A DNA stretch of 64,000 nt from Diplonema japonicum. Taxonomy: Eukaryota; Euglenozoa; Diplonemea; Diplonemida; Diplonemidae. Where the stretch lies: positions 248,001 to 312,000 of the forward strand of contig OZ025742.1 of the NCBI GenBank assembly GCA_964019335.1. The letters run 5' to 3'. Below are positions 28,998 to 38,523 of this stretch, one piece after another (the stretch's first letter is position 1; the number at the start of each line of letters is the position of its first letter). The position numbers and the translations under genes were made by a program. The notes under the pieces were generated by a model. That model was not told where the DNA came from and did not search any database. It was given only the letters and a program-made list of their open reading frames with translations.

Positions 28998-31345
28998 TCG
29001 TTGGTCCCTTGAAACGAAGTCTCAGCGGCCACTGGTTCATCGCTCTCAGGAAGAAGGGAAGGTACATGGTCAAAGACACCGACGTACGGCTAAGGCTCCA
29101 GAGCTTCAAACACATCTGCGCGACATACTCCGAACACAACATCCTCTGCATCCCAGACGATGTGTGGGCCAGGACAACCCCAGGCAGGAAACACAACACA
29201 CGTGTTCTAGACCCTGAGGCTGAGTTTCGCCAGTTTGAGCCGGTCATCACCCCGGCGGCACCCCAGGTAAGCGACTCGAGCGCGCGAAAGACTGAGACCG
29301 CTCTCAACACCCCGGAAGATCGCACCCTCCTAACTCATGTCACCCTAGCTGCAGCTATAGCTACATATGCCGCACGCACCCGACGGCTCGACACAGGAGT
29401 CGCCGCATCAGGTGTGGATGCGCACACCGCTCACTTCGGGCGGCCCGTCGCCACCGCCATCGTAGCCCTAGCTGCCGCCGTGGCCGCGCGAGCCGTGCAC
29501 ACCGGATGCTCTGTCACCACCACGTCTACGGCAAGCCAGACTAACGTGGTCGGAACTGTCCCGCTCTTCCTGAAGGTCTCGAGTCTGCACAAGTCTACAC
29601 CACAGACAGCAGTCGCAACCTGTCAGACGGACCGTGTCACAGCACCTGTACTGTTCTCGATATCATCGACGCTCCAGACGGATCCTCCCAGCAGTAGACT
29701 GCCCCCGATGGACGCCGGACTGGGGTCGCCCTCGGCCGCGGCGGTCAGACTTACGAAGTCTGTCGAAATTCCGACGCCCCGCGCGACCCTGTCGAGGCGG
29801 CCGGTTATTGAGCCTCGGTTGACACCATGCCTTCCACCGCCAACGGACGTGTCATCCACCCAGCTCGCGGCCTGCACTCAATCCACCCGTCGGGACACCG
29901 GACACGGGAGTGACACACCGATGCCGTCGTCTACCATGGGACACGCGACACTCCAACCAGTGGTCGGCTCCCAGATTGTGACAACGTCGGCTGTGGAGTC
30001 ATCGCTCGCCCGAGCCGTGACAACGCCCGTTCTGGCAGACGCCCCCCTCGGCGCCCGCCAGGTACAGCTCACTCCTTGCATCCAGTCCGTCCATGAGAAC
30101 ATCGGACTCGGGATGGATACGCCGATGGCTCCCGCCATGGGACACGCGACGCTTCAACCGGTGGTCAACGCCCAGAGAGACACGACGCTGACCCTGGAGC
30201 CGCCCGTGGCCCGAGCCGAGGCAGACGCTCCCCTAGACCCTCACCAGGCGGATGGTGGTTTAGAAATGATCGACCTCACGCAGGACTCCCCGGACAGACC
30301 CTCGCGCAAGAAGAAGCACGACGGCACTGCTTACGAGCACGAAAACCGTCGTGGTAAGAGTTCCTCCACAGGCGATGGGGATCTTCTCATCCTGCGCGAG
30401 CAGTCACAGGGTTTTGATCAGGAAGCCCTCAACCGAAGGGCCCTCCAGAGACGGATGGATCGATACCTCAGTCTCTTGGTCTACTTCCGGCGACACCCGG
30501 AGCTCTTGGACGAACACCAGCGTCAGCTCCTGTCGGTCGGTCCCCTCCCGATGCACCTGGACACCTCTCCACATCAACTGCTGCTCGAGGCCCGTGACAC
30601 GGATAGAACTGCCGACCAACAGGCAACCGTCGCCAACCAGGAACAGCTTCTTCTGATTGCGCACAAGGCGTTGCCTACCACCGAACGTCTTCGGTTGTCT
30701 CACGAATGGCACTCGGGGCTGAACACCGCGGTACAGCAACAGTGGTGGTCGGAGTTCTTCGCCCAAGGCGGCTGGAAACACCCACTCTTCGGTTCCGAGG
30801 CCCCAAGAGGTGACGAGACTAGGACTCCAGGGAGGACCCCTCTCCTGCTCACCTACAACGGGCAGAGGAACAAACGCCCGGAACCCGAAGACGGCCCCGC
30901 CCTTCCCGCGGCCAAACGGGATCTCGCCGCGACGAGGCCGAACACCAGAGTCACTGGACTTGTCGCCCTTAAGAGGCTCACCAGGGAAGCAGACGTCGAC
31001 GGCCCTGAGGACCTGGATGAGCTTCGACACCTGGGTTTCCTTTCCCAGGGCGAGGCCGTCTTTGACCTCAGCTGCATGTCCAGGGCTTGCACACACTTCC
31101 TGGGTGAGACCCCCATGGTCACGGTCCCCCTCGACACACGCGTCGCGATCCCGTGTCTGCTGGTCTGTTATGACTCGACGTGGCTCTACGCTTCCCGCCA
31201 GGAACAGGGCTTTCGGTTGCAGACCCAAGGGTTCAAGGACAAGTCGTATCCGACTGTGGCAGCCCTACTCGCTGACTTCGTGGGGGCAGGGACCCTCTAC
31301 TACAGCGAGTCACAGTGGTCGACTGTGCTGAACTCCTACAACTAG
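28940..31345 (+). CDS. Large GC-rich coding sequence of unknown function, 5' truncated, with a SUMO-interaction-like motif
   Basis: The frame is open from the junction with LRR6 to TAG 31343-31345, about 801 codons. The first in-frame ATG is 29066. The first 75 residues contain GHWFIALRKKGRYMV, which recalls the His-Trp region of Josephin or other papain-fold deubiquitinases; this is a weak resemblance and the catalytic Cys half would be upstream of the junction. Residues of about 100-430 are Ala/Thr/Pro-rich with an internal duplication (GHATLQPVV twice). Then comes EMIDLTQDSPD, a classical SUMO-interaction motif, followed by charged regions rich in Arg, Glu and Leu. Composition and sharp borders (28940 and about 31620) indicate insertion of a foreign block of about 2.7 kb, perhaps a host gene or retroelement fragment. 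Confidence 0.5.
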   Translation: MVVGANLEVFRAGKESPCLIVGPLKRSLSGHWFIALRKKGRYMVKDTDVRLRLQSFKHICATYSEHNILCIPDDVWARTTPGRKHNTRVLDPEAEFRQFEPVITPAAPQVSDSSARKTETALNTPEDRTLLTHVTLAAAIATYAARTRRLDTGVAASGVDAHTAHFGRPVATAIVALAAAVAARAVHTGCSVTTTSTASQTNVVGTVPLFLKVSSLHKSTPQTAVATCQTDRVTAPVLFSISSTLQTDPPSSRLPPMDAGLGSPSAAAVRLTKSVEIPTPRATLSRRPVIEPRLTPCLPPPTDVSSTQLAACTQSTRRDTGHGSDTPMPSSTMGHATLQPVVGSQIVTTSAVESSLARAVTTPVLADAPLGARQVQLTPCIQSVHENIGLGMDTPMAPAMGHATLQPVVNAQRDTTLTLEPPVARAEADAPLDPHQADGGLEMIDLTQDSPDRPSRKKKHDGTAYEHENRRGKSSSTGDGDLLILREQSQGFDQEALNRRALQRRMDRYLSLLVYFRRHPELLDEHQRQLLSVGPLPMHLDTSPHQLLLEARDTDRTADQQATVANQEQLLLIAHKALPTTERLRLSHEWHSGLNTAVQQQWWSEFFAQGGWKHPLFGSEAPRGDETRTPGRTPLLLTYNGQRNKRPEPEDGPALPAAKRDLAATRPNTRVTGLVALKRLTREADVDGPEDLDELRHLGFLSQGEAVFDLSCMSRACTHFLGETPMVTVPLDTRVAIPCLLVCYDSTWLYASRQEQGFRLQTQGFKDKSYPTVAALLADFVGAGTLYYSESQWSTVLNSYN

Positions 31346-31619
31346 GAACTACTGGAGACGACCCTACGCAATGTAGGAGTGCCGGCCCGGCGTGCTACGA
31401 GGGCGATAGGCTATGCAGGGTCTCACAGACCTCGCACCCTATGATTTTAGTTTCCACCTTTTCCTTTTCCACTTCTTGTCTTTTAACTTCCCTTCTGCTT
31501 TCCCAACATGGTTTCCGTCCCGGGTATGACGTTAAACTGCGTCCGCCGACGCATTTGGGTCAACATTCTCTGATGACCAAGCCGTCTTTTTCCGTTTCTT
31601 CTCCCCTTCTCTTTGTTAT
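31346..31619. other. 3' part of the inserted GC-rich block
   Basis: There is no gene. It is presumably the 3' UTR of the preceding coding sequence, single-copy in the window. Homology to other cassettes resumes at about 31620. Confidence 0.4.
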
Positions 31620-31831
31620 GTTATTTTCATTATTCTTTCTGGCGATAGACTGATACGGGCCATGGAAGCAACCTCTGCTTAATTCCTGGTACGTGGGAGG
31701 CTCCTCTTGAGGATGTCAGTCACCTTTTCCCTTTTTTACTCGACTCTCTGTTTTCGTATGCAGTATTTATTCTTTCCCACCCCTTTTTAGCTATTTCTTC
31801 GCTTCTTCATCCTAACTTAAAACCATTTCAG
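31620..31831 (+). repeat. Intron-like block, copy ending at a cassette junction
   Basis: It matches 9556-9769 with scattered changes. GTACGT is at 31689, CTAAC at 31812-31816, and it terminates in CAG (31829-31831). Immediately after the CAG the sequence becomes the pogo relic block (CTACCATCGC) instead of TAACCACTTCG, so the join is exactly at the acceptor-like site. Confidence 0.5.
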
Positions 31832-32252
31832 CTACCATCGCAGCACCCACCTTCTCACGGAGGTGATGCCGTTGATCGGCGATCTCATCTACGGCAACAA
31901 CGGGCGGAGGTGGGCCGCCTGAGGCACAGGTTGTTCTTCTCACACCACCCGCGCGCCCACTCGTAGCCCAGGTCGTCGTCCGTGAGCTGCTGGCAGGAGA
32001 TTGCAAGCCCTTGGGCGAGGCTTGAAACCCTGCGGTAGCTCAACGGGGCGCCGGCCTGTATCTGCTCCTTCACTGTTTCCCGCGGAGCAGCCTGTCTGTC
32101 TCACTTCTGAGGGTGGGCGGGCGACCGGCCGTTCTTTTCGGTGCAGACTCTTCCTCCCACCCCCACCATGGGCTATCTCGCGGGATCGCTTGTGTAGCTT
32201 AGCTGCGACGTCCTGTTTCGCCTGGTCAGCAACCGGCAGCCTTCGAGACAAA
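31832..32252 (-). mobile_element. pogo/Tc5-like transposase fragment, copy 3
   Basis: It is the same as 5709-6128 and 23609-24028, with the LRRPTS motif in the minus frame 31885-32073. It sits upstream of the LRR7 leader. Confidence 0.5.
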
Positions 32253-32320
32253 GCACACAGGGAAAATACGTTAGAAAAAAAGAAAAAGAAAGAAAAAAAA
32301 AAAAACAATATTAAAAGAAC

Positions 32321-34585
32321 ATGAATGGAAAGAGAGAGGGATCAGGTGAAGAGGTGAACGATATGACAGTGTTCGTGAAGACGGGAGGCGGGGTTCACGA
32401 TGTGGAAGTGTCGGGGAAGGAGACGGTGGGGATCCTGTACAAGAAGGCGGGGTGTGCTGCTGGTTTACTCGAAGGCAAGTTCGAACTGGTTTGGGAGGGA
32501 GAGGTCCTGGACAGGAACGGGGGTGAAGATATCCAGGAACTCGGGCTCGTGGAGGGCAGCGTGGTCCATGTGGAGGCGAAGATGAGAACCGTTCAGTTGG
32601 AGGAGCTTGAGAGCTCAGAAGTGGTTTCAGAGCTTGAGGAGCTTGTGACAGCTGACCCTGAGCTGGTTCTGGTGGTGGAGGTGGGGAACTCGCCAGCTGT
32701 CGAAGTCTTGTCCATGAAGACGACGGTCCTTCCTTCCGGACTTCGGTTCCTCGTTGTCACCGACTCCACAGGCTGTGTTACAAGGATAGGCTCTTGGTTT
32801 CTTGAAGAGTGCGACCACCTGACGTCTGTTGATCTCATCCTCCCCAATGTTTCCACCATTGATGATAATCTTTTATATGGGTGCAAAAATCTAGAAACCA
32901 TCAACTTGAATGCGATGACCAATCTTTCTTCCATTGGTAATCGCTTCTTGTTTGGGTGCGAAAAACTAGAAACCATCGACTTGAATGCGATGACCAATCT
33001 TTCTTCTATTGGTGATTACTTCTTGTCTGAGTGCATAAAACTAGAAACCATCAACTTGAATGCGATGACCAATCTTTCTTCCATTGGTGATCGCTTCTTG
33101 TTTGGGTGCGAAAAACTAGAAACCATCAACTTGAATGCGATGACCAATCTTTCTTCTACTGGTGATGGCTTCTTGTCTGGGTGCGTAAAACTAGAAACCA
33201 TCGACTTGAATGCGATGACCAATCTTTCTTCCATTGGTGATGGCTTCTTGTCTGAGTGCATAAAACTAGAAACAATCAACTTGAATGCGATGACCAATCT
33301 TTCTTCTACTGGTGATGGCTTCTTGTTTGGGTGCGAAAAACTAGAAACCATCGACTTGAATGCGATGACCAATCTTTCTTCCATTGGTGATTGCTTCTTG
33401 TTTGGGTGCGAAAAACTAGAAACCATCGACTTGAATGCGATGACCAATCTTTCTTCCATTGGTAATCGCTTCTTGTCTGGGTGCGTAAAACTAGAAACCA
33501 TCGACTTGAATGCGATGACCAATCTTTCTTCTATTGGTGATTACTTCTTGTCTGAGTGCATAAAACTAGAAACCATCAACTTGAATGCGATGACCAATCT
33601 TTCTTCTACTGGTGATGGCTTCTTGTCTGGGTGCGTAAAACTAGAAACCATCGACTTGAATGCGATGACCAATCTTTCTTCCATTGGTAATCGCTTCTTG
33701 TTTAGGTGCGTAAAACTAGAAACCATCAACTTGAATGCGATGACCAATCTTTCTTCCATTGGTGATCGCTTCTTGTTAGGGTGCGTAAAACTAGAAACCA
33801 TCAACTTGAATGCGATGACCAATCTTTCTTCTATTGGTGATGACTTCTTGGAGGGGTGCAAAAAACTAGAAACCATCGACTTGAATGCGATGACCAATCT
33901 TTCTTCTACTGGTGATAGCTTCTTGTCTGGGTGCGTAAAACTAGAAACCATCGACTTGAATGCGATGACCAATCTTTCTTCCATTGGTAATCGCTTCTTG
34001 TTTGGGTGCGTAAAACTAGAAACCATCGACTTGAATGCGATGACCAATCTTTCTTCCATTGGTGATCGCTTCTTGTTTAGGTGCGTAAAACTAGAAACCA
34101 TCAACTTGAATGCGATGACCAATCTTTCTTCTATTGGTGATTACTTCTTGTCTGGGTGCGTAAAACTAGAAACCATCAACTTGAATGCGATGACCAATCT
34201 TTCTTCCATTGGTGATCGCTTCTTGTTTGGGTGCGTAAAACTAGAAACCATCAACTTGAATGCGATGACCAATCTTTCTTCTATTGGTGATGGCTTCTTG
34301 GAAGGGTGCGTAAAACTAGAAACCATCAACTTGAATGCGATGACCAATCTTTCTTCCATTGGTAATCGCTTCTTGTTTAGGTGCGTAAAACTAGAAACCA
34401 TCAACTTGAATGCGATGACCAATCTTTCTTACATTGGTGATCGCTTCTTAGAAGGGTGCGAAAAACTAGAAACCATCGACTTGAATGCGATGACCAATCT
34501 TTCTTCCATTGGTGATCGCTTCTTGGAAGGGTGCGTAAAACTAGAATCTGTCGACTTGAATTTAAAAAGAAAAGTCGGTGTTTAG
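32321..34585 (+). CDS. LRR7: ubiquitin-like domain plus 22 LRRs
   Basis: The protein has 754 residues with the ubiquitin-like domain (15-86), acidic linker, cap, 22 repeats and the tail KRKVGV. It carries four SSTG repeats (Thr for Ile before the Gly), a variant found in LRR1 and LRR6 but not in LRR2-5 or LRR8. It ends directly from a DRFLEGC repeat into the tail, without the NTLT repeat that closes most paralogues, so the terminal repeats were lost or converted. The leader and start are as in LRR2. Confidence 0.85.
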   Translation: MNGKREGSGEEVNDMTVFVKTGGGVHDVEVSGKETVGILYKKAGCAAGLLEGKFELVWEGEVLDRNGGEDIQELGLVEGSVVHVEAKMRTVQLEELESSEVVSELEELVTADPELVLVVEVGNSPAVEVLSMKTTVLPSGLRFLVVTDSTGCVTRIGSWFLEECDHLTSVDLILPNVSTIDDNLLYGCKNLETINLNAMTNLSSIGNRFLFGCEKLETIDLNAMTNLSSIGDYFLSECIKLETINLNAMTNLSSIGDRFLFGCEKLETINLNAMTNLSSTGDGFLSGCVKLETIDLNAMTNLSSIGDGFLSECIKLETINLNAMTNLSSTGDGFLFGCEKLETIDLNAMTNLSSIGDCFLFGCEKLETIDLNAMTNLSSIGNRFLSGCVKLETIDLNAMTNLSSIGDYFLSECIKLETINLNAMTNLSSTGDGFLSGCVKLETIDLNAMTNLSSIGNRFLFRCVKLETINLNAMTNLSSIGDRFLLGCVKLETINLNAMTNLSSIGDDFLEGCKKLETIDLNAMTNLSSTGDSFLSGCVKLETIDLNAMTNLSSIGNRFLFGCVKLETIDLNAMTNLSSIGDRFLFRCVKLETINLNAMTNLSSIGDYFLSGCVKLETINLNAMTNLSSIGDRFLFGCVKLETINLNAMTNLSSIGDGFLEGCVKLETINLNAMTNLSSIGNRFLFRCVKLETINLNAMTNLSYIGDRFLEGCEKLETIDLNAMTNLSSIGDRFLEGCVKLESVDLNLKRKVGV

Positions 34586-36201
34586 AAGAAGAAGAAAAAA
34601 AGAGGGGAAAGAAAGAAGAAAAAAGAGCACCCTGGCACTGAGAAACATCTTTGTGGAAAAACCAACGGAAAGCAATCCAATACCTCGAAGACACCGGGGA
34701 CCTGCTCCCCTCCGCAACAACTCCACAACAACCATCTAACCTGCTGAAGTAGCATGCCGATCGGAAGGCGGCTGAGGCACTTGTCATTTAATCAGAATCC
34801 CGAGATCCCATCCCTGATCCCCAAATAGAGAGTGTACCATCCTGTTTCTCGAGGAAACAGAGAACCTACCCCCTCCCCACCACAGCACCCGACCAATCAG
34901 ATGCAGCAGTGTGAAAAAAAAAAAAGCCCCCCTCTCCCCAAACAAAACAAACAAACAAACATTTCCCCACCCCCGATAACGTATAATTAAGAAAAAATAT
35001 GGGGGGGAAAGGATACTGAGGTGCGGCACCCTTAGTAGCCAAAAAGAAAAAAGTGTAAAGTGTTAAACAGCCAGCAAAGCTTGTGGAAAGAGAACACCAA
35101 GAAAAAAAAAGAGAGAAAAAAAGACCAGGACACCCCCTCCCCGGTCGTGAGAGGCCTATGGGTGTGGCACACCATGTCTGAAACGTTTAGCTCCCTTGAA
35201 GCTCACACCAGTGTGCGAGTTTGGCCCATTTTATTTTGGCACGTTGGCGATGGCTGTGGTGGTCGTCGCAAGAGCGCCTGCAGGAAGTATTGGACGATAA
35301 CAGTTAATGGGTTTCGTTTTTCTTCTTTTTTTCTTCTTTTTCTTCTTAGTTTATCACCGTTCTTACTGAGCGCCATTTGACTTGTCACCTTGATGTTAAA
35401 AGATCGACCCTTTTTTTTTTTTTTTTTTTTATTGCAGGCCGTTGCTAACCACTTCGTTCTGTTATTTTCATTATTCTTTCCGGCGATAGACTGATACGGG
35501 CCATGGAAGCAACCTCTGCTTAATTCCTGGTACGTGGGAGGCTCCTCTTGAGGATGTCAGTCACCTTTTCCCCTTTTTTATTCGACTCTCTGTTTTCGTA
35601 TGCAGTATTTATTCTTTTCCACCCCTTTTTATCTATTTTTTCGCTTCTCTATTCTAACTTAAAATCATTTCAGTAACCACTTCGTTCCGAATTTTTTTTC
35701 TTTCAAAAATGAAAAAATAAAGTGCTTTATTTTCCCTTGGGAAATATGGAAAACTTTATTACCCCACTTTCGTCACCAGGTGGTGGGGATAACATGGAAA
35801 GATAAAGAAGTACATCAGATGTGTTGTTCGCTGTTGACCTCCATGTTGGTCATCACCGGTAGCGCCCAAGTGGAAGAAGCGGGTTTGCAGCAAACTACAC
35901 GGGCTCAGAATCTTGGTTACCCGGGGCGCCCCGGCTGGGGTTGAGCTGCACACCGCACGCATTAAGGACACGACGCAGAACGCAGAAGAAGCTACAGCTA
36001 GGCTGAGGTGCGCCCCCTGTAATCAAGTGCTTGTGCAGGGTGCCCCCACCGGCTTCCTTTAAATCATCGAGTTTATTTTTCCCGGCTCTAGCCAAAATTC
36101 CTTTAGAGGGAATCCAGAAAATAAATAAAAAAAAAAAGAAGAAAAAAAAAAAAAAAAAAAACAATTGTTTGACAAACGACAACAAGCGCATCGTGGTAAA
36201 G
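34586..36201. other. LRR7 3' spacer, duplicate of 8687-10300
   Basis: There is no gene. It is the conserved LRR 3' flank, shared repeat blocks, and a full copy of the intron-like block with its 14-bp direct repeats (35448-35687), leading to the kinase relic. It is nearly identical to the spacer after LRR2. Confidence 0.7.
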
Positions 36202-36993
36202 ATGATAGAATGCGACACAGAAATTCAAATAGAGAGTGCGATTAGAGAGCTGCACAATCTGTGCTTCTTCACCTTCGAGGCCCCCCACAACCACATCATT
36301 CCCTTTGTGGACACATGGTTTGCAAACAATTCACTTTTCGTCTCGCTTCCTCGGTTCGAATTCCCGCTGGACGTCGTTTTAGAAAAAAAAATTGAAAAAC
36401 CACTGGCGTGTATTCCAGGGAAAATAAGAGAAGATCTCACAGTACAACTCCTGGCGGCGGTTATCCACCTCCATCAGCTGGGAATTGTACACCGTGACTT
36501 AAAACCGAGCAACGTTGTTGTGAACAAGGATTTATCAGAATTGTGCGTAATCGACTTGGGGAGCTTGAGAAAACCTAGCGTTGCAGGTGAACAAGGTCCG
36601 CCGTTAACTCCCGCGAAAAATTGCATGACAGAGGGGTACTTCCCTCCTGAAACACTTGTTGGCGTTGAAAAATCTTATGGCAGGGAAGCTGACAACTTTG
36701 CTGTCGGGCTGACTCTTGCATCAATGATAACTGGGGGTGAAATATTTGAAGACAACGAGAAGGTTGAGGACAAGCTTGACTCGCTGAAGCTGGAAAAGAA
36801 ACGGAGAGCTTTTGTTCAATCCCTGTTCCGCGGCATCAGAGGTATTCCCAACAGGGAGATTGACTGCATAACTAGTCTCCTTGCAGCTCACCCGGCGGCT
36901 CGAGCTACATCTGTTCAAGTTTTTAGAAAACTCACGGGGTCAGACACCCCACCCCCACCCTTTTTTACCCATTTTTTCGCTTCTCTATTCTGA
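36202..36993 (+). pseudogene. Protein kinase-like gene, N-lobe truncated, copy B
   Basis: It is the duplicate of 10301-11092 and retains HRDLKPSN, DLG, PPE and the closing AHPAARATS motif. The upstream A-run is three bases shorter, and one amino-acid change was noticed (Asn for Asp in GIPNRE). The glycine-rich loop is absent here too, so the truncation predates the duplication. Near-perfect conservation of the frame in both copies may reflect recent duplication rather than selection. Confidence 0.6.
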
Positions 36994-37151
36994 CTTAAAA
37001 TCATTTCAGCCACCTGATGTATTTTACGACGAACCACAATATGAAATGGGCGACGAAAACAAGATGCTTGACACCCTCAACTCACGGGGTCAGACACCCC
37101 ACCCCCACCTGATGTATTTTACGACGAACCACAATATGAAATGGGCGACGA

Positions 37152-37186
<35 letters not shown>

Positions 37187-37292
37187 TAACTCCATTCCCC
37201 CCCGCGCCTTTAGATTTTGCATTTTTTTTTCTTTGTGGTGTTTTTTATTTTTTTTTATTTTTTTTTATTTATTTTTTTTTTATATTATTATT

Positions 37293-38291
37293 ACCGGATT
37301 CGTATTTATATTGTTATCCCCTAAACGCCCAGAGCCTATCTATGGTACCCCCCCCCCCCATTTTCGTTGTTGCTTTAAATACTCAAAAAAAGGGCAGCAT
37401 GCAACCATAGGAAGGTGCAAGGAAAGGGTAAACGGTACTAAAGTTTTCAATTCCAGGTGCCAGATTCAGATGAGAACACTTAACTATGTGTGTAAGAGGG
37501 GGGTTGAGGGTGTACTTTTTATGTCCGATTTTGGGGGGGTCTTGTCGTGGGGGGTCCGTGGAGTTATGGCTGGGCTAAAAAGGGCAGCATTCAGCCCTAT
37601 TTGGTGCCCTGAACTCTAGGATTGAGGTCAGTCTGGAGACTTTTTGGGGCTGCGAGATGAAAAAAGCAACTTGTGAGTTTTTTTTCCAGCTGGGGTAGCA
37701 TGCCATCATCCTCCCTGGCGTGTTCCTTTTCAGGCTGTGGAAGGAAGCCGGAATGCTCCAGCAGTTCCTCCTGCAGGTCAAGCAGGAGTGCATCTTGTTT
37801 TCGTATAGCTTCTGATGGAGCCCCAGGGAACAGAAGAAGTTGTTGAAGGCGATACTACGGTGGGTTCCCAGCCAGGGGTCGACAGCACACATGACTAGGT
37901 CCTGTGTTGTGGACTTCTTGCTGCAAATGTTGAAATTCGCCAGGTAACCGTTTGATGAGTCGCATGTAGCGATTACCTTGATGCCCACCGAGTTGTTTTT
38001 TCGTGGTGCCATGACTTTCGTGGTGCCATGACTTTCATTGTTGTCCACCCATCAAAGGGGATAACACTGTGTAACAATGTGTACCGATCACGGGCAGTCA
38101 AGAAGCCATGGAGCGACATGTTTATTCGGAGTATAGGGGAGAGAAGCCAAAAATAATAAAAATAATCTTTTGTATTGTTCTGTAAAAAGTCCCAAGTTGG
38201 GTTCAAAATCCGAAAAAAAGTACATAATTTATACAGTACACTAAATCCCCAGACCATTATTAAAGCTGAACAATATAAATACAAATCCGGT
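37293..38291 (-). mobile_element. PiggyBac-family relic, antisense copy B, with 23-bp inverted ends
   Basis: The inverted repeats are 37293-37315 (ACCGGATTCGTATTTATATT plus GTT) and 38269-38291, matching at 22 of 23 positions. The minus-strand frame 37575-38048 encodes the PiggyBac-like core with VMAPRK, VGIKVIATCD and FNNFFCS, where Asn replaces the expected catalytic Asp. Compared with copy A there is a short local duplication in the VMAPRK region (about 38010-38035). Flanks are TTA-rich microsatellite. The element is not autonomous. Confidence 0.7.
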
Positions 38292-38523
38292 ATCTTTATT
38301 ATTATTATTATTATTAAATTCACCCCTTGAAAAGCATTGAAATAATGCATTTTCATTTAATAAATAGTTATTCGTCACCTTTTTCTTGAAGATGTTCGTT
38401 TCACAGTAGGTTTTTTTATTTTCTAGAGGTTCTTCTTCTTCATTTGACTCCTGCAGCCTTCGAGACAAAGCACACAGGGAAAATACATTAGAAAAAAAGA
38501 ATAAAAAACGAACCCAAAAGAAC

